DNA of 64,000 bases from Lineolata rhizophorae (taxonomy: Eukaryota; Ascomycota; Dothideomycetes; Lineolatales; Lineolataceae), in the NCBI GenBank assembly GCA_010093515.1, contig MU001680.1:249300-313299 (forward strand). The letters are read 5' to 3'. The notes beneath the pieces are model-generated. The model saw nothing but the letters and a program-made list of their open reading frames with translations. It made no database searches and was not told the DNA's origin. Both the position numbers and the translations under genes were made by a program. Positions 1 to 10,667 of this stretch are shown here, one piece after another (the stretch's first letter is position 1; every line of letters starts with the position of its first letter).

Positions 1-109
1 CTGATAGCTCGGCGAGCGCAGTGCAAGCGGATGCATAATCAATAAATGAGTATGTAATGAAAGACTCGTACACCCATTTATATCACCTAGCTCGGGTAAG
101 GACTTCATA

Positions 110-1227
110 TTATCCTTGTATCAAATTGTGTTTCTCAAGATGTTCCATGTATTTCAAGACCGTCCAGTCGTAAACATTGTCGTATTCGAAACCATGACGC
201 TGGAAAAGACTGCGGAACAAGCGGAGCAGATACTTATAATCAACGCCCCGATTATTGTCGCGAGACGTCTTGATATGATTGAAATATTCCACGAACTCAT
301 CCGGCAAGCCCTCGCACAGCTCTTCAGGTGACGTCGACTGTTTTTTCCGTAGAATGGCCGATTCTTTCTCCGACTGGCTTTTGCCTCGGAGCCCCATCCA
401 AGGAAGGTTGCCTTGCTGAAGGAAGTATACGAAAACGTATCCTAATGCTTCCATGTCGTCTGCGGGCGATTGCTCTGTAAAATGTCAACCACACTATATT
501 TCAATACCTTAGTATCGTGCAACCGATAACTTACCTACACCGCGGTGAGCATTAATGCTTGCATACCGCGCAGTACCGATAACAGGACCTTCCCGCTGCC
601 GGTCGTTCAGTGCGGCTGCTGCGTCTGTAGACTCCTCCGCGAGACCCATATCGGTGATGTAAACGATGTTCCCTCGTGTCCCGCAGCCCATAAGTAGATT
701 CTCGGGCTTAACATCTCGATGGAGGAATCCCTTGGAATGGGTGTACTGAAACCGGCGGATGAGCTGGTCTGCCAGTAGTAACACCGTCCGGAGCGAGAAT
801 CGTCGACCGCAATAGTTGAACAGGTCTTCCAGGTTCGGTCCGAGAAGTTCGAACACCATAACCTCGTAGTCGCATTCATGGCCGTTCTAATACAACTCTG
901 GTATGCCTGCACCGCCGGCAAGTTCTTTGTAGATATAGACCTCATTTTGGAGCCGCTCAGAATGTCGGCTTCGAACGTGTTCCAGCTTGAGCGCTACGTG
1001 TCGGGACGTCTGGATATCGGCACCTGGACAGCTGTCAGATAGTCAAAATAGAGATGTAGACGACGATACCTTCGTAAACGACACCGTAACTGCCACCTCC
1101 TAGTCGTTTCAAGAGGCGGTATTGGTCGTTGACGCGGATATCCTGCGAATATAGAGAGTTACGCCGTGAAACATGGGGTCCATCAGTTTAGAGGATTACG
1201 GACCAGCTCTTTCTCTGATTCGGACAT
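110..1227 (-). pseudogene. Casein kinase 1-like protein kinase, interrupted by an in-frame stop
   Basis: Spliced exons 1227-1204, 1142-1070, 1023-535 and 474-110 give a 316-codon CK1-type kinase domain with almost no tail. Visible elements are the glycine loop LGGGSYGVVYEG, VALKLE with the ATP-binding lysine, [10 protein letters not shown], the CK1 signature [11 protein letters not shown] and the ending DWTVLKYMEHLEKHN. Two defects stand out. Codon 889-887 is TAG where CK1 enzymes have Trp just before the GxExDYxVM motif. The magnesium-binding DFG reads DMG. TGG to TAG is the change RIP would make (CpA to TpA on the other strand). CK1 enzymes phosphorylate serine/threonine in many pathways; this copy would make only a truncated lobe unless the stop is read through or is a sequencing error. 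Family is clear; pseudogene status is an inference. Confidence 0.8.
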
Positions 1228-1489
1228 TGTTGTAACTCCTAACAGTCATTAAAGTGGTGTGAACGCAAGATTAGAGGAACAATCGAGTGGTAGGTGCTTT
1301 TTGAGAGTCACACCGTTGAGCGCGGAGATGTTTGACCGGTGTTATTCCTGAGGCACGACTATTTTTGAAGTCCTGAGGCACGAAATATTCTCCTTCCTTC
1401 TCAGGCACGCGTCGTCAGTAAAACTCCCCTAGCGGTCGGGCCGAAACTTGGCCATGTCCTGATTGGCACTTGAGTGATGACTCAGAGGT

Positions 1490-3327
1490 ATGCGGCACTT
1501 GGCGTGTTGCAAACGATTCGCTTGCGACATCCCGTCATCCGCGCTTGGCCAGATGCATGGGCGGGCTGCTCTGCCAAACGGTTGCAATTCACGTGCTTGC
1601 CGAAACCCTGCTCTAGCCGTCTCTTCCAGCCGCCGACAGCAAGTCCGTGCAAAGCGGAGAGCGTCAGTTGCGTCGCTCCGACCATCTCCGCAGCCGCCTT
1701 TGGCTATGGCACCCAGCGTGGGATATAACCACAGGTCTTCTGCCGCTCTTAGGACTCACCACGATCCTGTTGTTAATGGTTCCTACATGCCCGAATCTCA
1801 ACTTTCCAATCCTCGCAAGCGACAGCGTACGGGGCAACATCTCCTGTCCCCACCTCCATCTAAGAGGCAGAAGAAGCTCCCGCAGCATACTGCCGGAGGA
1901 GGATATATTGACACACCTGCATTTTGGGACAGCCTATCGAAGATCTGGTTGACCAAGCACGCGTTGAGAGAGTTCGACCGAAGGAATAGTCGCCCACATT
2001 CACCGTCCCGTCAAGCCCGCAGACTGACTACTCGAAACTTCCTAGCCGCGCAGAAGAGCACTCGTCAACGCATATCCGCCGCTGACTTTCTTTCGAACGG
2101 TGCACCAACACGTTTGAAGGAGATCAAGATATTTGCCCGACGTGGTGGTCCAGACTTATCTGATCTAATTGGCGTATGTGCTGTTGAGTTCCTGGCCTTT
2201 TGCGTCTTAACTGACCCTGCTCCTAGTACCCGCCATCCACCCCTCCCGATCGCAAGATGAGCTCGAGCCGATCAGCTTCTTACCGGAATCGTGGTTTATC
2301 ATCCACGGCGAAGACCAAAAGCACAGGAAGAACTACTCCAGCGAGCACTACCACTGGGAAAACGACGTCTGGGCTAACTAAAAAGAGTGGAACGTCTAAT
2401 CCCGGGGACGCCAACTATCAACAGAGGCTCATTGATGGTGGCACGTACCCCTATGGTTACAAGTATCCGGATGGACATCGGCCGCCATTATCCCCCAATT
2501 GGGGCGCGGCCAACCAAAGATTGGCTCAATACCGGGCCTCGCTTTCGCCATCTACATTTTCGGAGGAGAAGTACCAAGAATTCGTAGAAGCGGACGCGGA
2601 CGCGTTCAATGAGGACGAGATTAAAGACTCGGTACTTCCCGCGATGCTGAACGCCATGGGCGCTTCTAGCGGCGCCCGTAAAAACGTCTTGTTCACTAGT
2701 ATCGAACCTATTACGGATGGCATCACGCAGGCCAAACCGCATTACTACTACGGCGCACGGCCCGAGCAGATCCACAAAAAGATCCGCGATCCAGACGTCC
2801 CCGATAACCTCATCAGTCACATCATCCCTTCGAACAACGATCACCTCCCCGCCGCACCCAACTTCTTCATGAAGGCGAAGGGGCCGGCCGGGTCCGCTGC
2901 GGAGGCCAGGCGGCAGGCCTGCCATGACGGTGCGATTGGCGCGAGAGCCATGCAGAGTCTTCTTTCGTACGGGCAAAGCGAGCCGGTCTACGACAACAAC
3001 GCCTACACCATTTCGTCAACGTATCATGACGGCACGCTCAAGATGTACGGACGCTCTGTTGCTCAGCCGAACGGCCCCGGGACGCGGCCTGAGTATTATA
3101 TGCATCAAATAGATACTTATGGCATGACTGGCAACAAGAAATCATTCCTCCAAGGAGCCACTGCGTTCAAGAATGCCCAAGACATGACAAGGGGGCACAG
3201 GAACGCCGCAATTGCTCGCGCGAATGAGATGGCAGCTCAAACAGTCGAAGAAGAAGAAGAAGATGATGATGACTCCGAAGCCGAATCGTCGAACCTAGTG
3301 CATAGCTTCGACTGCGGGACCAACTAA
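1490..3327 (+). CDS. Fungal-specific protein of unknown function, two exons
   Basis: Exon 1 (to 2173) joins exon 2 (from 2227) across a 53-nt intron with donor GTATGT, branch CTTAACTGAC and acceptor CTAG, giving 594 aa. The N-terminal third is basic and low complexity (RKRQR near residue 107). A conserved block FWDSLSKIWLTKHALREFDR lies near residues 144-163, and FARRGGPDLSDLIGYP spans the splice junction, which supports the join. The C-terminal half contains ARRQACHDGAIGARAM and MHQIDTYGMTG, then an acidic E/D run close to the end. I recognise this organisation from an expanded family of uncharacterised filamentous-fungal proteins, but no enzymatic motif is visible. The start is uncertain: Met at 1706 is an alternative and the first about 70 residues look poorly protein-like. 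It is divergent from the broken CK1-like gene, 262 bp away. Confidence 0.7.
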
Positions 3328-3927
3328 ACCTTCAGCATATTAGCTGAGGATAAGGATAAAAGCGAAACGTCCGTAGAAGAGGACTCTTAGATCTGTCTAC
3401 TGGCAAAGCGCTTTTATCAAGGTCGCACTAGTCTCACCGCTAAAAACGAAAGACTAGCAAATCCAGCAGCCGATAAAGCAGTATAGTTATAGATACTAGC
3501 CGGAACGATCGGTAGTTATAGCTTAGATAATAAATAAAATATAGTAAAGGTCTTAGAGATTACTCGTTGTCTTAACCTTCGCTTTCGTACTTTACACTAT
3601 ATTTTCCTTTTACTAAGATAGCTACTTTCGTATCCCGCTTCGCTTATACCTCGACGATATTCTTATAGCTTATCTAAAATTTAGCTTATTTAATATCTTA
3701 GTATTTACTGTTCGGCTCCGGTGTCTCTTCTACTATTAAATTCCCTATAGCGATTTCGAGCCTCTATCTTAACCGAATATGCTACTCCTATCGCCGTATC
3801 CTGCTAAAAGATGAATATCAATTATAGCGGCAACGTCTCGATATACTCCCGGCATGGTGCTCTTGTGAAGAGTAACAAAGGAAAAGGCTTCTCGTTAAAC
3901 AAACCGCGGCAGAGTTAGGAGCATGTT
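3328..3927. other. TpA-rich degenerate tract, probable RIP relic
   Basis: No open frame of useful length. From about 3430 to 3800 the sequence is dense in TA dinucleotides (TTATAG, TAGATA, CTATA), unlike the GC-rich genes around it. This is the composition left by RIP on a former repeat. No terminal repeats or recognisable transposon protein could be read. Confidence 0.5.
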
Positions 3928-4300
3928 TACCCAAAGTGCCGCAAGGTGCTACCACGAGCATGCGACATGAACAAGCACATAAAGTGGCACGCGTGAACCC
4001 ACGGATGCACATTCCGCACGTGTAACAAGGAATTCGGCAGTAAAAATGACTGGAAGCGGCATGAGAACTCGCAGCATTTCTAGATCGAGGTGTACCGATG
4101 CTGAATGCCGGACACGTCAGCCTCCGCATAGTTTGGTCTCTGCGCGACTGCCTTCTACTTCCGCAAAGAGTTCAAGGCACATCTCATCGAGTGGCGCCAA
4201 TCCTTCCGGCTGACCCTCACGCCGGCGCTGGCGCTGGCGCCAACCCGCTGAAGAAGCGCAGGCTGAAGTCCATGCCTACCAATCCACCCGACCGCCCAAG
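3928..4300 (+). pseudogene. C2H2 zinc-finger protein relic with stops
   Basis: Translation from 3928 reads a degraded fungal C2H2 protein. Recognisable pieces are KCRKVLPRACDMNKH, GCTFRTCNKEFGSKNDWKRH and a weak third finger FYFRKEFKAHL. In-frame stops occur at 3994 (TGA, where Arg is expected) and 4081 (TAG, where Gln is expected after HENSQHF), with more further on. The first finger's leading cysteine appears as TAC (Tyr). Cys to Tyr and Gln to stop are both CpA-to-TpA type changes, so decay by RIP is likely. The intact family comprises fungal transcription factors with the FGSKNDWKRHENSQH signature; this copy cannot make a protein. Both ends are undefined. Confidence 0.75.
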
Positions 4301-4999
4301 GGCAAGGAATGGGTCTTCTCGAAAAGCGAGAGAATGACAGAAACAAGGAGGCCAGCGACGGCGATATTGGTGGTGGTCAAATTTCTGGTTAATAGCCGTG
4401 GCACATCGGTCAAATGGAGTGATACCCGATTTCACTACTTCTATGGTGAGAAAGATATTATCAGTAGGCTGGAAACACTACCGTCTTAGTACATTACTCT
4501 TAGATCGCGATCTATCTATATTACTACTACTTAGAAACTCTCCTAGTAAGTATATATAAACCCCTTCTAGCCTACTCTTCTTCCCTTTGCTTCTCTTCCT
4601 TTTCTCTCCTCGTGTAAGCTCCTGTCTAGTAGCTCGAATTCAAGGTCTTCCTCAGAGAATTTCTGCTTGTCTTCCTGACCGTGACAGCTTGCCTGTATAG
4701 AAGGCTAGGGGTCGATCCCTCAAGAAGTGATCCAGAAGTGCATTAGATCAATGCAATGTCTTAGTACTATATGTGAGATGTGGTACTTTTGATCGATTTC
4801 CGTTAGAAGTCATGAAAGGCGTATCCACGTGAGTTCTAAGCGGTTCTCTCAGTCAAGATTTCAGTTCATACAATTGATTGTTCCAAGTACTATAATAGGC
4901 TTCTTTCAACTAGTTTTACACTGAGGGGACAAGTTGATAAGGGAAGCGAGTACCAGCAAAGGCAAAAGCTAGAGCAGCGAGTTACCCTTGCGAGCCGAA
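4301..4999. other. Intergenic, AT-rich, no gene seen
   Basis: Between the zinc-finger relic and the acidic protease-like gene. TpA-rich stretches such as 4500-4570 continue the RIP-like texture. No coding frame or RNA gene was recognised. Confidence 0.5.
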
Positions 5000-7994
5000 T
5001 TACTTGCTTTGCGGGCTGTCATCGTTCACTGTTGCCACTGCGTCTAGAAACGCAAACGTGAACTTTTCCCAATTGCTTTGCAGGTACGTTAGGACCTGCT
5101 CCGACGTCGTCAGTTCCTGCGGTACCTTGCGGGGGATGCCGCTGCCCTGTCCCGCCCTGGACCGAATGAACTCGAGCACGGAGTCGACGAACTCGCGCAG
5201 CAGGCCAGGGTCCTGCGGGAGCACGAAGTCCATCACGTACGCGCTCATGATGGTGTACTCGTCATGCAGGGCCCTGAGCAGCATGCGGTTGAGGTGGTCG
5301 ACGCTCTCGACGCGCTCGGTGCGGTCGAAGGCGCGCGCGAGCGGCGGCTCGTCCGCGTCGACGATGTACCGGTGGCAGCGGAGGAAGTCGTAGATGGAGA
5401 CGGAGTCGACGGCGCCGGCGACGGCGGCGTTGATGAGGCGCACCGCCTCCTCCAGGAACCGGCCCGACACGTGGCCCGGCGACGGGTTCAGCGTCAGCCC
5501 CAGCGCGAGCGCCCACGTGTTGAGCACGACGTGCACCCAGCAGCTCCACTCGCTGGCCTGCGCCGCGCTGCGGATCTCGCCGCCGCCGCGGCCCGCCACC
5601 GCGTGCGCGTCCGGGAACTCCGGCGAGGCGAAGTCGCCCACGACCGCGTTGTTGTACCACATGAACTGCCGCACGTGAGGGTAGACGTGGTCGCGCAGGA
5701 TGGCGGCGCGCTCGTCCGGGGAGAATACGCGGCGCGCGCTGTCGTACCAGCGCACTTGGACGGCGCCGGCGTCGTCGCGCTCGAACATCAGGCCCCACAT
5801 GTGGTATCTCGTCACCTGGACGTAGAAGAGGGTCCCTTGCGAGTAGGCCGCCCTCCTCTCGGGGTTCATGCTGGCATGGGGTCCCGTGAGCGTGAACCTG
5901 ATGTCCGGGTTCTCTCTCTGGATCGCCCTTGTAACGCTCTCGATCGCGCTGTACACTTCCTCCTGAAACTCGAGCTGCCCGTGAGTGAGCGGGTTCGGCG
6001 CCCGCGGCCGAGACTTGTTGCGTGAAAGCGCCTCGGCTTCAAGCTCGGGCAGCTTGCTCCGGAAATTTGCGCAGATGCTTGCGATGGACGGCCTTCGTGG
6101 AGAGGTCAATTTCGTCGGGCCAGTCGGCGAAGCCTTGGCTTTTCCTTTTTGGACTTTGGGCGATCCTTGCACGCCGAGCGCTGATTTCTTCGCGGCTTTG
6201 GACGTTGGAGTTGAGGGTGGTTTTGACGACGGCGATTGCTGGGACGCCTTTCTCCGTTGAGAGGACGTCGTCTTTTGGGACGACGATTCGAATAGGGACG
6301 ACGGTACCCTCTGAGACGAAGGTGTTCTCTGAGATGACGATGCTCGTCGAGACGGACCTGTTTTCTGGGGCGACGTCTTCTGCCCAGGATGCGTCTTGGG
6401 AGTTGGGGTCATCAGCAAGGTCGACGGATCCGGTATGTGCGGCAATGGCAGCCTTTCGTCTTCTGGTATCATCAACTTCCAAGGTGTCTTCGGCGACGGC
6501 TGCGTGGCCGGCACTTGCACACTAGCCGCTCTTTTGGATGGCGACCCTTTGCCCTTCCGGGGGCTTTTCGGCGAAGCCGGCGAAGCCGGCGAAGCCGGCG
6601 AGACTTGGGTCTTCTGAACTAGAAACGACGACTTGCTCTTTGTGGGGCTTGGTGTTTCTGATCGTGTTCCTCTGGTTAACGAAGAAGGAAAGTCGACCTC
6701 TTCTCCCTCTTCCTCTTCGTCCTCTACTTTGAGCGGGGGCTCCCCTTCGGTGTCGTCCGTTACTTCGGATGATTCTTCCCTATCCTCGTTTCCCTCCTCG
6801 TCCTCGTCCTCGTCCTCTCCCCCGTCCTCTTCCTCCTCCCCCTCATCCTCCACTTCCTCCTCCTCCTCCTCCTCCTCCTCCTCCTCCTCCTCCTCCTCCT
6901 CCGCCTCCTCTATTTGGGTGTTCGGCACAGCCTTCGCATTTGGAAACAACTCGCTAGGACGCCAAAATATGCGTCTCTCCTCATTGATCCCCTCGAGTGT
7001 TTCATACCAGCTCGCCTGCCAAGCGACCTATACATGCCGTCAGCCCGGGCCGTCATCCTTCGCCAACCACACAGCACACGTAGTAGCAAAACGTCAACAA
7101 AACAGAAACGAACGACTCGCAACATACCGGCTGAACAAACTCCCTATTGCGCGGGTGCCAAGCGAAGACGGGCTGCCCGTGCAGCTCCACGACGGTGAAA
7201 TCCACCACGGGCACCAGCACCGTCTCGGCCGGGAACAGCGCCTCGATCGCCTGGCCGTTCACGACGGCGTGCTCGGCCGGCACCTCCAAGAAGAAGCGCA
7301 CGATGCGGCGCGGGCCCGGCAGCGGCGGCGGCGTCTTGCCCCGGGTCCTCGGCTCTTGCCCGGCCAGCCCGTTGGGCTGCTCGATGCCGTTGACCCGGTG
7401 GAACCGCAGCTGCCACCCGTCCGGCTCGCCGCCCGCCCTGCTCTCCAGCCGGCCCGCCACCGTCGACACCTGCCGCCAGACGATGCCGGCGCTCTGGCGG
7501 GCGTAGCGCACGGGCTCGTTCTCGGCCGTCAGGCCCTCGACTGCGCGCCAGTGTCAGCCAGAACCTCGCCCGCGGGGTGGAGGGGGGAGGGGGTGGGTCG
7601 CCTTGGAAGCGGCGCCCCCCCTGGCGGGGAGGGCCGATTCGTTGGGAAGGTGCGGCTTACAGAAGCACAGGGGCAGGGACGCGTCGTCGCCGAAGAGGTC
7701 GTCGGCGTCGAGCTCGGCGAGCTCGGCGGCGGCGGCGAAGAGCACCTGGACGGGGCCCGGCGCCGCGCGCAGCCTGATCAGGTCCCTGGCCGAGGAGCCG
7801 GGCCGGAGCGGCGACGGGAAGGGCGGCGGGCGCGGCCGGACGATGCGAGGCCGGCGCAGCGTACCGGCGGGTTGGCCGGCGCGGCGCCGGCCGGCCGGGT
7901 CCGGCGCCATGAAGGTCGCGGGCCATTCCCAGTCGACGTCTTCCTCGAGGGGGGCGACGATGGCGATCGTTTTGGCCTTCTTCCTCGGAGGCAT
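5000..7994 (-). CDS. Large acidic protein with C-terminal Ulp1/C48-like cysteine protease core
   Basis: Three exons (7994-7661, 7540-7128, 7027-5000) give 924 aa. The N-terminus is basic (MPPRKKAKT, NLS-like). A conserved region of unknown function runs from about residue 110 to 275 (VRYARQSAGIVWRQV, AWQASWYETLEGINEERR), and both splice junctions fall inside it and restore frame. Then comes a long Glu run, a Ser/Pro/Lys-rich linker with SPASPASPASP repeats, and a C-terminal domain. That domain has His658 (HMWGLMF), Asp678 (WYDSA), Gln739 and Cys745 (QASEWSCWVHVVLN), in the order and spacing of the Ulp1 His-Asp-Gln-Cys tetrad, although the usual DCG is SCW here. Ulp1-type enzymes cleave SUMO or related proteins in the nucleus; substrate and activity here are inferred. 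The highly repetitive linker may be disordered. Confidence 0.65.
6854..6903 (-). repeat. Trinucleotide TCC/GGA tract encoding poly-Glu
   Basis: About sixteen perfect TCC units on the plus strand, read as GAG/GGA-type Glu codons on the minus strand inside the protease-like gene. Imperfect extensions reach about 6710. It is a candidate length-variable coding microsatellite. Confidence 0.9.
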
Positions 7995-9165
7995 TTTGGC
8001 ACTTTGGGTAAGTTATCGAAAAGTGCTGGGGTGGTTCTTGCTGATTTGATGGAAGACTGGTATGGAGTGGGAAAGTGAAATTGACCCAAAAAAAAAAAAA
8101 ATAAAAAGGAAGAGGATTCAATCAACGGGTTGATAACGTACCTGCGCTTGGAGCGGCGTTTAAATGAATTTTTTCTTGCTCTTTGTGGCAGGAGTGCCGC
8201 CGCAACCGGAGTGGTGAATGAAAGAAACAGCCGAATAGCCTCAAAGGCTATCAAACAAATGGGGAAGGGAGTTGGATGTTGTGACAGTCCCTTCGATTGA
8301 CACGACAAAGAAATAAGTGACTTACAGGCTGGATCCGATTGTCGTCAGTTGCCGCAAACAAAGGATAGGTCCTCGAAATCCTCATTCCACGACTTCGTAG
8401 CGATAGTCTGAATGCGTTGACTACGTTGGCTTTGTGAGCAATCAAACCCACTGAAGCGGGCTGTGGAAGTGAACTTCAGTGCAGTGCTATCAATGACGTG
8501 GTTCAGTTACGGATAAGCCACGCTCCAACGAGTGTTGCGGTGTACTTACTGCGCGCCAGCGACTCTGTACATGTTCCACGTTCCACGGAAACATACTTCC
8601 AGGTCCTCGCAAACTCCAATGCTGGATACAGACACGTGTGTACCACACGGATAAATATAGCCATATTCCGACTACACAAAAGCAGGTCCCTGACGTTGGC
8701 CTGCGGAACCGAGCATGTGGCATCCGATGCCACAAGCTAAGTATGTATATATATATAAATATATACATATAAATGCTTTCCAACCCAGCGACAAACGAGG
8801 AGCTAAACCGCACTTACAGAAGCCCTCCCCCCAAGTTCAATGCTTTTGCTTCCCCTCGCCCAACAGAATCCGCCGGGACTTAGAACACATATGCTAGGAG
8901 GGAAAAAAAAAAAGTTTCCAAAAGAGGTATCAAATCAAAAGCCCCCTCCCCATCGAACAAAGAACGCCGATCAGCAGCCGCTGCCGCCCGAAGAATGTCG
9001 CGGTGGATGCAGCTCCTCATGCATGTCGTCTCTCACCTCCCCGCCCCACCCCCAAAAAAAGGGGGGCGAGTCACAACCCACAACCAAAAAAAAAAAAGCC
9101 ACCCTAACCCGCCCGCAAACCATCGGCCGTCAACCAAGCACGCATTTCCCTTCCCCCCCTCCCCC
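7995..9165. other. Intergenic region, no gene recognised
   Basis: Upstream of the protease-like gene and downstream of the DUF3431 gene. It contains a poly(A) run near 8088, an AT microsatellite at about 8741-8774, and poly(A)/poly(C) runs at 8900-9170. Short open frames here show no recognisable domain. Confidence 0.5.
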
Positions 9166-10488
9166 TTACCCCCCATTAACCAACCGCGCCAACAACTCCT
9201 GATCGACGCCCCCCCTCACAGTCGGCAACTTGGCATGCAGATGCCAGCCGGGACTCGGGACGCCGACGTGGCGCTGGTTTCTCCTCGCGGAGCTGGCGCC
9301 GGGGCCGGCGCCGGCGCCCTTCTTGGGGAACGGCCAGCCGTCGGGCAGGGCGGGCGCGTCGGGCAGGATGTAGCGGTTGTCGCAGGCGTCGGCGGCGGGG
9401 CAGCGGAGGCCGCAGTGGCCGAACTGGGCGCAGTAGCAGTCGCGGGCCGGGGGGCAGTAGACGGGGGGCTTGCCCATGACGACTTGGCGGCGAGGGCGGG
9501 TTAGTTTTTGAGGGCGTTGAGGGGGACGATTGAAAGGAAAGGAAAGAGAAGGAAAGGAAAGAAAATGAAAGGGCCCGACGACGTACTATGCCACAAATTC
9601 TCCAGCACCTTGGCCGCGACTCCATCCGCCACCCTCGTCTCCACCACCCACCGCCTCATGCGAACGTAGTCCTCCCTGCGCCTCCTCCGCACCTGGTCGC
9701 GACTGACGGCGAACTGGGCGCCGCAGGGGGCGCCGACGGCCTCGGGCACGCGTCCGCCCTGCCCGTCGTCGTCCTCGTCGTCGTCGTCGTCGTCCTCGTC
9801 GGCGGGGAAAAAGGCCCGGTACGCGTCGGCGAAGGCGGCCTCGGCCCGTGAGAAGTCGTCGCTGTGGCGGGTCGGGCTGCGGGGGCGCAGCTCGGCCGGG
9901 CAGCCGAGGGCCCAGGCGCAGCGCAGCGAGACGTAGCCGCTGGCGAGGACGTGGGAGAGGCGGAGGTTGGAGAGGACGGGGACGCCGTCTGGCCGGTGGG
10001 GGAGGGGGTTAGTCTGGCGTTGGGTTGGGGTCTGAGGAGAGAGAGGGGTGGGAGTGACGGGAGGGAGTCGTTCCGAGTGGGCCCGGGGGAAGGCGAAGAG
10101 CAACTTACCGTACAGCGGATCGTCGTTATGCCACTGGTAGCGGGCGCTATGCGAGAAGGCAATAACGTCGGGCAGATCATCGTAGCGGTCGATGATGTAC
10201 CTTTCCCGAAGGGTCAGCCAGGCTTCTCCACAACAAGACATGGAAACGCAAAAAAAAAAAAAAAAAAGTAAATAAATAAAAATAAATAAAAAAATAAATA
10301 GATCAATCACATACGTCAAGTACGCCATCCCCTCCCTCCCCTTGTCCACCGGCACGCTCAGGTTCGCCAGCGCATCGTCCATGACGTACACGTTGGCGCC
10401 CCACTCGGGCAGGTGCTCGCCGATCCAGGCCGTGTCGTCGCCGCGCAAGCTCGCCACGACGATCTCGCGGCTGATGCCGCCGTGGGAC

Positions 10489-10521
<33 letters not shown>

Positions 10522-10667
10522 GCCGGGCGGCGCAGCAACTGGTCGGGCGGGATCGGGTACGCCTCGTCGGAGCGGCCGGCGGCGGACGCGCCGGGGAGCA
10601 GGATCCGGCAGGAGACGAAGAGGGCGAGGAGGAGGAGGGCGAGGAAGGGGAGGCTGCGGAGGAGCAT
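9166..10667 (-). CDS. DUF3431 family protein with N-terminal signal anchor
   Basis: Four exons (10667-10315, 10200-10109, 9988-9587, 9482-9166) give 387 aa. A hydrophobic N-terminal segment (about residues 4-24) suggests a signal peptide or type II anchor, so the body probably lies in the secretory lumen. The family core is clear: REIVVASLRGDDTAWIGEHL, then NVYVMDD, GREGMAYLTYIIDRYDDLPD across the first splice, FSHSARYQWHNDDPLYDGV across the second, CGAQFAVSRDQV, and LENLWHIVMGKPPVYC across the third, followed by a Cys-rich block. DUF3431 proteins are widespread in ascomycetes and lack an established biochemical role. An acidic Asp run at about 9772-9810 interrupts the domain. It faces away from the RED-like gene across 1.9 kb. 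Confidence 0.88.

Noticed and set aside
5000-6949. Protease-like gene starting at 6949
   Set aside because: That position is TTG, not ATG, and conserved sequence continues upstream through two well-formed introns to ATG 7994.
6633-8078. 481-codon plus-strand open frame opposite the protease-like gene
   Set aside because: It begins with a poly-Ser run made by the complementary Glu repeat and spans both introns of the minus-strand gene; no domain.
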